Positions 47,031 to 54,214 of a stretch of DNA of 64,000 nt are shown here, in pieces. The notes under the pieces were generated by a model that ran no database searches, was not told the origin of the DNA, and saw nothing but the letters and a program-made list of their open reading frames with translations. Origin of the DNA: Pseudomonadota bacterium (GTDB taxonomy: Bacteria; Desulfobacterota; Desulfovibrionia; Desulfovibrionales; Desulfovibrionaceae); NCBI GenBank assembly GCA_018822105.1, contig JAHJLB010000020.1, positions 1-64,000 of the forward strand, read 5' to 3'. The translations under genes were made by a program, and so were the position numbers. The stretch's first letter is position 1. Each line of letters begins with the position of its first letter.

Positions 47031-48876
47031 CCTCCTCGCCCTCGTGGCGGCGGGCCTAGCCTGTGCAGGGCCGTGCCGGGCCTCCACGAAGAGCGGGTTC
47101 GTCTTTTTCGAGGGCACCCAGTATCCCCTGGGCGTGGTCTTCATCCACGGCGAGGCCCCCGGCCCCACGGTGATGATCCAGGGCGGCATCCAGGGCGACG
47201 AGCCCACGGGGTTCCTGGCCGCCCAGATCCTGGCCGAAAGCCGGGTGCTCAAGGGCAACCTCATCGTGGTGCCCAGGGCCAACGTGCCCTCCATCCACGT
47301 GCACCAGCGTTCGGTGAACGTGGACATGAACCGCCGCTTCGACCGCGACTACAACCAGTTCTATGAGGACCGCCTGGCCCGGGCCGTGCGCTTCCTGCTC
47401 TCGCAGTCCAGCGCCTTCATCCACCTGCACGAGGGCTCCGGCTTTTATGACCCCGAGTATGTGAGCCCGCTGAGAAACCCCTCGCGCTGGGGCCAGTCCA
47501 TCATCATCGACGCCAACACCCACGAGCGCCTGGATCTGGCCCGCCTGGTCAACGCCGCCCTGGCCGAGATCAACGCCAGCGTGAAGGAGCCGGACTTCCA
47601 GTTCAAGATCCTGAACACCCGCACCTTCGAGGCCGACAGCCGCTACGCCGTGGAGATGCGCAAGTCGCTGACCTTCTACGCCCTGGCGAACCTGAACATC
47701 CCGGCCATGGCCGTGGAGGTGAGCAAGAACATCGGCGCCCTGGGCTGGAAGGTCAAGCATCAGGTCTATGCCACCAGCGTGCTGCTGAAGCACTGCGGGG
47801 TGGACATCGTTCCGCCGCGCCTGGACGAGGCCGAGATCCAGCGCCTGTCCGAGCGCGATCCCCGCGTCAAGGTCAACGGCAAGTCCCTGGACGGCCAGGG
47901 CCTGGCTGTCCAGTCCGGCGGCTCCCTCAAGGTGGACCCGGGCAAGGGCGAGGCCCACGGCCAGGTGGTGGCCGTGTTCGCCTCGGACCGCCAGGGCGTC
48001 AACCTGGTGGACTCCCCGCGCATGGCCCTGGAGCGCTTCCAGGAACTGGAGACCCGCGTGGACGGCCGCAAGGTCTCCACCACCACCGTGCGCTTCGCCG
48101 GCGCCATGCCGCCGCCCCTGCCCGCCGGCCCGCCGGTGTTCGTCTGCTGGCTCAACGGGAAATCCGTGCAGGTGAAGCATGGCGAGGCCCTGCGCGCCGT
48201 TGTGGGCGACCAGCTGCTCATCGACGGGGTGCTTGGCAGCAAGTGGAAGGAGATCCTGAATTTCAAGGGCTTTGCCGCGCGGCCCTGGTCCAATGACGGC
48301 CAGGACATGGGCTGGGAGATCATCCTGGACCCGGAGAGCTTCATCGAGAAATACCGCCTGCCCGCCTCCTCGCCCGAGGTGGCGCGCTACCAGGTGCAGC
48401 GCGAGACCGTGGGCGCTCGGCCCGCGCATTTCTTCGTGGACATCGAGCCGCGCAAGGTCCAGTCGCTGAAGCTCGCCGACGCCAAGGGGCAGCCCATCTC
48501 CGTGCACTGGAGCGCGGGCGGGGAGATCTGCCTTGCGCCGGGCGAATACTCCATGACCGACGCCTCGGGCAATGGGCCGGCCAGCCGCCTGCTGCCCGTG
48601 CTGGGCAACCGGCCCCTGAAGGCCGGGGAGAAGTTCCGCGTGGAGACCGGCAAGTCCATGCTTTTGACCCTGCGCCAGGCCACCACCTTCGCCGGGCTCG
48701 GGGCCATGACCGTGGTGCCCAAGGCCGCGGCCGGCCCGCCGGAAAAGACCCACGACAAGGCGGCCGAGGCGGTGGTCGCCAAGCCGGCCGAGAAGGCCGC
48801 GGTCAAGGCGCCGGGCAAGCCCGCGCAGGTGGCCAAGCGGCTTTCGGCCAACCGCGACCGTCCCGAACAGTATTAG
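46987..48876 (+). CDS. M99-family D,L-carboxypeptidase-like protein (Csd4/Pgp1-like)
   Basis: An exported zinc peptidase of 629 residues. A signal peptide spans about 1-32. The catalytic domain (about 40-280) has IQGGIQGDEPTG, where Gln69 and Glu72 match the unusual Gln-x-x-Glu zinc site of Helicobacter Csd4 (Gln46, Glu49), and FIHLHEGSGFY with His146 or His148 as third ligand. Beta-rich domains and a Lys/Ala/Pro-rich tail follow. Csd4 and Pgp1 trim tripeptides to dipeptides and give helical or curved shape. It acts after the Csd6-like product of the same operon. Confidence 0.8.
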   Translation: MGKRSLARHTLWAISLLALVAAGLACAGPCRASTKSGFVFFEGTQYPLGVVFIHGEAPGPTVMIQGGIQGDEPTGFLAAQILAESRVLKGNLIVVPRANVPSIHVHQRSVNVDMNRRFDRDYNQFYEDRLARAVRFLLSQSSAFIHLHEGSGFYDPEYVSPLRNPSRWGQSIIIDANTHERLDLARLVNAALAEINASVKEPDFQFKILNTRTFEADSRYAVEMRKSLTFYALANLNIPAMAVEVSKNIGALGWKVKHQVYATSVLLKHCGVDIVPPRLDEAEIQRLSERDPRVKVNGKSLDGQGLAVQSGGSLKVDPGKGEAHGQVVAVFASDRQGVNLVDSPRMALERFQELETRVDGRKVSTTTVRFAGAMPPPLPAGPPVFVCWLNGKSVQVKHGEALRAVVGDQLLIDGVLGSKWKEILNFKGFAARPWSNDGQDMGWEIILDPESFIEKYRLPASSPEVARYQVQRETVGARPAHFFVDIEPRKVQSLKLADAKGQPISVHWSAGGEICLAPGEYSMTDASGNGPASRLLPVLGNRPLKAGEKFRVETGKSMLLTLRQATTFAGLGAMTVVPKAAAGPPEKTHDKAAEAVVAKPAEKAAVKAPGKPAQVAKRLSANRDRPEQY

Positions 48877-48927
48877 GCCCGCCCCGGCCCTTGCCCGGCA
48901 CGGCCTGCGGGTGTATCACCCCTGGCC

Positions 48928-50145
48928 ATGAAACCGCGCGCCCGCACCCCCCTGCTTGCCCTGGCCCTGGCCCTGCTGTCCCTGCTCTCCGGCTGCGCCG
49001 ACAAGGCCGTGCCGCCGCCTTCGGCCGCCGCCGCGCCGCCGCCGCAGCCCCCGCAGCCCGCCGACCCCCAGAACTGGCTCAGGCCCAGCCTGTTCTTCGC
49101 CACCAGCCGCAACGTCCTCGACCCGGGCTCGGAGACCAGGAGCGCCCGCTTCGGCGGCCTGCGCTCGCGCGAGACCTCCTACGGCGAGTGCCGCCTGGGC
49201 ATCTCCGGCGCCGGCGCCGGCGCGGCGGACCGCATGGACGTGAAGGTGACCCTGGAGCGCACCGGCCGCCTCACCCGGGCCCGCTTCCTCGCCGACCTGC
49301 AGCGCGCCGCGGCGCGCACCCCCCGGCGCGAGGTGCTCCTGTTCATCCACGGCTTTGACAACAGCTTCGAGGACGCGGCCAAGACCGCCACGCGCATCGC
49401 CCACGGCGTGGGCTTTGCGGGCGCGGCCGCACTCTACAGCTGGCCTTCGGCCGGCAGCGCGGCGAGCTACCTGCAGGACCGCAACAACGCCTACTGGTCC
49501 GTGCACTATTTGAAGGAGTTCCTGGCCGACGTCCTGGCCGCGCAGTGGATCGACCGCGTGAGCGTGGTGGTGCACAGCATGGGCAACGAGGTCTTCATCC
49601 GCGCCTGCGCGGAACTGGCCGACGAATACGCGCGCACCGGCAACGGCGACCTGAGGAAGCTCAAGAACATCGTCCTGGCCGCGCCGGACATGGACCGGGA
49701 GATATTCCTCGACCAGTACGCGGCCAAGCTCATGGGCAACGGAGCGCGCATCGTGCTCTACGCCTCGCGCTCCGACATGGCCCTGGCCGCCTCCGCCCAG
49801 GTCCAGGGCGGCGACTACGAGCGCCTGGGCAAGAACGTGGTCTGCATCCCCGGCCTGAACGTCACCGACGTCTCGGACGTCAAGACCGACCTGCTCGGGC
49901 ATTCCTGGATCGCCGACAGCCGCTCCGTGCTCACGGACCTGCGCTGCGTGCTCACCGAGGGCTGCAACCGCTACGCCGGCAAGCTTCTGCAGGAATACGT
50001 CTGCCCGAGGGAAGCCCGCTACCACCTGCCCCTTCCCGGCAGCCAGGACCGCGCCACCAGCGGCGAGACCTTCTGGCGGCTCAACGTCACCGATGGCCCC
50101 ACGGGGCCGGCCCTGGGCGGCTACAAGCTCAGCCTGCCCTGGTAG
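48928..50145 (+). CDS. Lipoprotein alpha/beta-hydrolase (DUF900-type)
   Basis: A 405-residue predicted lipoprotein: signal peptide with lipobox LLSGC, Cys at residue 24 or so. A Pro/Ala-rich linker follows. The alpha/beta hydrolase domain (about 60-320) starts FFATSRN, has the oxyanion strand VLLFIHGFDNSFEDA and the nucleophile elbow VVHSMGNEVF. Late Asp and His residues complete a plausible Ser-His-Asp triad. DUF900 proteins have no fixed substrate. It sits 51 bases after the Csd4-like gene in the same direction and may be part of that operon. Confidence 0.8.
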   Translation: MKPRARTPLLALALALLSLLSGCADKAVPPPSAAAAPPPQPPQPADPQNWLRPSLFFATSRNVLDPGSETRSARFGGLRSRETSYGECRLGISGAGAGAADRMDVKVTLERTGRLTRARFLADLQRAAARTPRREVLLFIHGFDNSFEDAAKTATRIAHGVGFAGAAALYSWPSAGSAASYLQDRNNAYWSVHYLKEFLADVLAAQWIDRVSVVVHSMGNEVFIRACAELADEYARTGNGDLRKLKNIVLAAPDMDREIFLDQYAAKLMGNGARIVLYASRSDMALAASAQVQGGDYERLGKNVVCIPGLNVTDVSDVKTDLLGHSWIADSRSVLTDLRCVLTEGCNRYAGKLLQEYVCPREARYHLPLPGSQDRATSGETFWRLNVTDGPTGPALGGYKLSLPW

Positions 50146-50188
50146 CCGGCGCTTCTGCGCGCTGCGCAGGGCGGTGAATGCGTATTTC

Positions 50189-50218
50189 TTGACTGCCGCG
50201 GCGGATCAGGGATACGCT
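50189..50218 (+). promoter_or_regulatory. Candidate promoter of the histidine kinase gene
   Basis: TTGACT (50189-50194), 18 bases, TACGCT (50213-50218). It lies about 60 bases before the start codon. The -10 is weak. Confidence 0.4.
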
Positions 50219-50277
50219 GTATCCGCATTCCGGTACAAGACCTTCCGGGCACTGTGGCAACCGTGGCGGGGAACCAG

Positions 50278-52305
50278 ATGACCGTGTCCATCCGCACCCG
50301 TTTGATCGCCCTCATGCTTGCCGCGGCCCTGCCGGCAGTGGTGCTCATGGGCCTCACCGGCCGCGAACTTGAGGAGAACGTGGTCAGCGCCGCGGAGACC
50401 TATGCCCTGCACCAGGTGCAGAGCATGGCCGCGCACCACGAGCGCATCGTGGAGAATGCGCGCCTGCTGCTGGCCACCCTGGCCGGGACCTCCGAGGCCC
50501 GCGGCCTGGACCGCGCCGCCTGCCAGGAGCTCCTGGAGGGCATCCAGCGGGGCAACCCCGTCTACGTCTCCCTCGCCCTGGCCGACGCCGGGGGGGCCAT
50601 CCTGTCCAGCGCGCCCGTCCGGCCCCCAGCCGCCCGGGCCTCCGACGCCCGGCCCGGAAAGCTGGGCGAGGCCCCGTACTTCAGGGCCGCCCTGGCCAGG
50701 GGCGGCTTCGTCACCGGCGACTATGTCTACCTGAAGGACGCTAGGCGGGTGGTCCTCAATTTCGCCCAGCCCATCGCCGGCGGCAGGGGCGTACTGCTGG
50801 CCGCCTTCGACCTGAACCATTTCGGCAGCCTGTTTGAAGACGCGGCGCTGCCGCCGGGCTCGGTGTTCACCCTCACCGACGCCAAGGGCATGCGCCTGAC
50901 CCGCTTCCCGGAAACGGAGAAATACACCTGGCTGCCCGACCTGCCGCGCATGCTGGAAAAGATGACCGGATCCAGGGACGAGGGCACCTTCCGGGAAGTC
51001 GGCGTGGATGGGGTGCTGCGCCTGTACGCCTTCAAGCGCCTGCACTTTGCCGGCGCGCCCTTCCCCTACCTCATGATCCGCCTGGGCATTCCCGTGGACA
51101 AGGCCCTGGCGCAGGCGCGCAGCGTGGTCCGGCGCAACCTGCTGCTGCTCTTCGCCGCCGCCGCCCTGTCCATGGGCTCGGCCTGGGTCCTGGGCGAGGT
51201 GGCCGTGGTGCGCAAGCTGAAGGGGCTTTTGGCCGCGGCCGTGCGCGTGGGCGAGGGCCAGCTGGAGGCGCGCACCGGCCTGGCCGGCGGCAACGACGAG
51301 ATAAGCCGCCTGGGCCAGGCCTTCGACTCCATGGCCCAGGCCCTGCAGGAGCGCGAGCGGGAGCGCCAGGGCTTTGAGAACGAGGTCTGCCACCTGAACG
51401 AGTTCCTGGAGGAGCGCGTGGAGACGCGCACCAAGGAGCTGGCCGCGGCCAACAAGGAGCTCACGGAGACCTTGGAGCGGCTGTCCCAGGCCCAGGAGCA
51501 CCTGGTCCAGTCCGAGAAGATGGCCTCCCTGGGCGCCCTGGTGGCGGGCGTGGCGCACGAGATCAACACCCCCGTGGGCATCGGGGTCACCGCCGCCTCG
51601 CACCTGGAAGACAAGACCAAGGCCCTGCTGGAAGAGGTCCGCGCCGGGGCGCTCAAGCGCGCCAGCCTGGACGAGTTCCTCAACACCTGCGACGAATCCA
51701 CGCGCATGATCCTGAGCAATCTGCGCCGCGCCTCGGACCTCATCCGCAGCTTCAAGCAGGTGGCCGTGGACCGCTCCACCGAGGAGCGCCGGGTGTTCCG
51801 CCTGCGCGAATACCTGGAGCAGGTGCTCCTGTCGCTCAGGCCGCACCTCAAGAAGACCGCCCTGGCGGTGGACCTGGACTGCGACCCGGAGCTGGCCATC
51901 AACTCCTACCCCGGCGTCTTTTCGCAGATCCTGACCAACCTGGTCATGAACGCCCTGCAGCACGCCTTCGAGCCTGGCCAGGCCGGGCGCATCGGCATCC
52001 GCCTGACCCTGGAGCAGGGTCGCCTGCGCTTCGTCTTCACCGACGACGGCCGGGGCATCGCGCCCGAGCACCTGGGCAAGATCTTCGAGCCCTTCTACAC
52101 CACCTACCGCCAGCACGGGGGCAGCGGGCTCGGGCTGTCCATCGTCTACAACCTCGTCTCCAGCACCCTCGGGGGCACCATCCACGCCGCCAGCGCGCCG
52201 GGACAGGGCACCACCTTCAACATCCTCGTGCCCTTGGATAAGACCGGCGGCGCGGAGCCTGCCTCCGGCGGCACGATGCCTGCCTCCGGCGGCCAAGGGG
52301 CCTAG
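50278..52305 (+). CDS. Transmembrane sensor histidine kinase (dCache-HAMP-HisKA)
   Basis: A 675-residue membrane sensor. Helix 1 is at about 8-25, the periplasmic dCache-like ligand domain at 26-275, helix 2 at about 285-303, then HAMP (about 305-355) and a coiled coil (365-415). The phosphoacceptor is His427 in VAGVAHEINTPVG. ATPase boxes are NLVMNALQHA (N), DDGRGIAPEHLGKIFEPF (G1/F) and GGSGLGLSIVYNL (G2). The C-terminal tail holds a tandem PASGG duplication. ATG 50278 is chosen for GGGGA upstream; GTG 50254 also fits. No response regulator adjoins. Confidence 0.88.
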   Translation: MTVSIRTRLIALMLAAALPAVVLMGLTGRELEENVVSAAETYALHQVQSMAAHHERIVENARLLLATLAGTSEARGLDRAACQELLEGIQRGNPVYVSLALADAGGAILSSAPVRPPAARASDARPGKLGEAPYFRAALARGGFVTGDYVYLKDARRVVLNFAQPIAGGRGVLLAAFDLNHFGSLFEDAALPPGSVFTLTDAKGMRLTRFPETEKYTWLPDLPRMLEKMTGSRDEGTFREVGVDGVLRLYAFKRLHFAGAPFPYLMIRLGIPVDKALAQARSVVRRNLLLLFAAAALSMGSAWVLGEVAVVRKLKGLLAAAVRVGEGQLEARTGLAGGNDEISRLGQAFDSMAQALQERERERQGFENEVCHLNEFLEERVETRTKELAAANKELTETLERLSQAQEHLVQSEKMASLGALVAGVAHEINTPVGIGVTAASHLEDKTKALLEEVRAGALKRASLDEFLNTCDESTRMILSNLRRASDLIRSFKQVAVDRSTEERRVFRLREYLEQVLLSLRPHLKKTALAVDLDCDPELAINSYPGVFSQILTNLVMNALQHAFEPGQAGRIGIRLTLEQGRLRFVFTDDGRGIAPEHLGKIFEPFYTTYRQHGGSGLGLSIVYNLVSSTLGGTIHAASAPGQGTTFNILVPLDKTGGAEPASGGTMPASGGQGA

Positions 52306-52332
52306 AGGCCCCTTGGAACCCCCGGCGGCCTG
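52296..52332. repeat. Intergenic repeat with AGGCCCCTTGGAACCCCC core (second copy)
   Basis: AAGGGGCCTAGAGGCCCCTT palindrome followed by GGAACCCCC and GGCCTGG, matching 14795-14830. The stop codon of the kinase gene (52303-52305) lies inside it. Confidence 0.6.
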
Positions 52333-52398
52333 GCGCGCGAGCGGCCCAGGCAGAAGCCTCGGCAGGGCTGGCCCGCGGTCTCCCCATGCCCGGGACAA

Positions 52399-52441
52399 GC
52401 CGAAAGGGCCGGTTCAGGAAGACTGAACCGGCCCTTTTGGC
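52399..52441. terminator. Long hairpin terminator between convergent genes (repeat family member 5)
   Basis: 19-pair stem with one G-T wobble (52399-52417 with 52423-52441), five-base loop. Arm GCCGAAAGGGCCGGTTCAG matches the family. It lies between the kinase and aminotransferase genes, which converge. Confidence 0.85.
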
Positions 52442-52466
52442 GGGGAGCGGGAGCGGAGCCCTTGGC

Positions 52467-53660
52467 TTACTTTCCCGCCTTCTCCAGGGCCCGCTTGAAG
52501 CCGCCCTCGGCGCGGCGGATGACGTTTTCGCCCACGCAGAAGGCCAGGCGGAAGTGCCCGGGGCAGCCGAAGCCCTTGCCGGGCACGGCCAGGATGCGTT
52601 CCTCCAGCAGCAGCTGGACAAAGGCCACGTCGTCGCCCCCGGGGGCCTGGGGGAAGAAGTAGAAGGCCCCGCGCGGCAGGGGGTAGGCGTAGCCCGCGGC
52701 GTCGAGCACCTGGCGCATGGCGTCGCGGCGTCCGGCGTAGATCTGCGCATCGACCTGGGAGCCCAGGGTCTTGGCCAGGAGCTTCTGGGCCAGGGCCGGG
52801 GCGTTGACGAAGCCCAGGATGCGGTTGGCCAGGATGATGCCGCCCACGAGCTCCTCCTTGCCGGGCAGGGCCGGGTTGACCAGGGCGTAGCCCACGCGGG
52901 CTCCGGCCAGGGAGAGGTTCTTGGAGAAGGAGCTGACCACCACGGTGTGCGGGTACAGGGGCAGGAGCGAAGGCACCTCGATGCCGTCGAAGGCCAGGAA
53001 GCGGTAGGGTTCGTCGGCCAGGAGGAAGATGGGGCGGCCCAGGTCCGCGCTCTTTTTCGTGAGCATTCCGGCCAGGGCAACGAGGGACGCGCGCGGGTAG
53101 ACCACGCCGGTGGGGTTGTTGGGCGAATTGATGAGCACCACGCGGGTCTTGGGGGTGATGGCGGCCTCCAGGGCGGCCACGTCGAGGTCGAAGGTGCCGG
53201 GGTGTGCGGGCGCGGTCTTGAGCACGCCGCCGTGGTTCTCCACGTAGAAGCCGTATTCCACGAAATAGGGCGCGGGGCAGAGCACCTCGTCGCCGGGCTC
53301 AAGCACGGCGCGGTAGAAGGCGTTGATGGCCCCGGCCGCGCCGCAGGTGATGACCAGGTCGGCGGGCGCCACGCTGAGGCCCTGCTCCCTCGACACCTCG
53401 CGGGCCAGGGCCTCGCGCACGTGGGGGTAGCCGAAATTGGGCATGTAGCCGAAGGCGAAGGGCTGGTCGGCCTCGTCGGCGATCTCGTGCAGGGCCGTGC
53501 AGACGCAGGCCGGGGGCGGCAGGTCGGGGTTGCCCAGGCTGAAGTCGCAGACCTGGTCCTCGCCGAACTGCTTCTTCAGCTCGATGCCGGCCTCGAACAT
53601 GCGGCGTATCCAGGACGAGCGCTCCATGTAGCTTTGGACCTGTGCGGAGAGCAGGGACAT
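52467..53660 (-). CDS. Class I/II pyridoxal-phosphate aminotransferase
   Basis: A cytoplasmic aminotransferase of fold type I, 397 residues. Visible are the N-terminal SLGNPDLPPP, AFGYMPNFGYPHVREALA, the NSPNNPTGVVY motif near 173, the DEPYRFLAF Asp and the PLP Lys in SSFSKNLSLAGARVGY near 240. The C-terminal Arg for the carboxylate is in HFRLAFCV. Substrate (aspartate, alanine or aromatic) cannot be fixed. ATG 53660 follows AAGGAGTCACCCT. It is a single gene; a hairpin terminator follows. Confidence 0.9.
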   Translation of the reverse strand: MSLLSAQVQSYMERSSWIRRMFEAGIELKKQFGEDQVCDFSLGNPDLPPPACVCTALHEIADEADQPFAFGYMPNFGYPHVREALAREVSREQGLSVAPADLVITCGAAGAINAFYRAVLEPGDEVLCPAPYFVEYGFYVENHGGVLKTAPAHPGTFDLDVAALEAAITPKTRVVLINSPNNPTGVVYPRASLVALAGMLTKKSADLGRPIFLLADEPYRFLAFDGIEVPSLLPLYPHTVVVSSFSKNLSLAGARVGYALVNPALPGKEELVGGIILANRILGFVNAPALAQKLLAKTLGSQVDAQIYAGRRDAMRQVLDAAGYAYPLPRGAFYFFPQAPGGDDVAFVQLLLEERILAVPGKGFGCPGHFRLAFCVGENVIRRAEGGFKRALEKAGK

Positions 53661-53774
53661 AGGGTGACTCCTTGGCTTGGCCCTCGGGCCGGTGTGTGGG
53701 CGCGAGAGTAGCCAAAGCGCGCGGGAAAGCCAAGGGGGGGGAGCCCACAGCGCGGGCGGAATCAATCCGCGGCC

Positions 53775-54143
53775 CTATTTCCGGGACACGCAGACGTGCG
53801 AGGAGCGCAGGCTCCGGCCCTTTGCCTTGGCGCGGTACATGGCCTTGTCCGCGCTGCGCACCAGTGTTTCGGCGTCCCGTCCATCCTCTGGAAACAGGGC
53901 GATGCCCAGGCTGAAGGAGACAGGCACAAGGTGGCCCTCCAGCTCAAAGGGCGCGGCCAGCCGGTCCAGCACCTTGCCGGCGGTGGCCTTGGCATCCTCT
54001 ACGCTGCCGATATCAGGCAGCAGGAACATGAATTCGTCTCCGCCCACGCGGGCAAGGGTGTCCGCCTTGCGCAGCAGTCCGCGCAGGCGGTCGGCCACGG
54101 TCTGGAGCAGGGCGAGCGCCAAGAGGGTGGACTTGAGGCGCAT
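53775..54143 (-). pseudogene. N-terminally truncated GGDEF (diguanylate cyclase) domain
   Basis: A 122-residue frame that matches only the second half of a GGDEF domain: LLQTVADRLRGLLRKADTLARVGGDEFMFLLP with an intact GGDEF motif, then SFSLGIALFPEDG and SADKAMYRAKAKGR. The first half, including the conserved DxDxFKxxND Mg/GTP segment, is absent, and upstream there are only about 70 bases before the ATPase stop. It could not bind metal and GTP normally, so it is probably a remnant. Yet AAGGAG precedes the ATG, so translation is possible. Context: ends the minus-strand run after the P-type ATPase. Confidence 0.65.
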
Positions 54144-54214
54144 GATCTCCTTCGTGTTGTGGTTGTTCGCGCAGGATGCCCGGGGGCGTATCTCCCTCCG
54201 GCATCCTGCGCGGC

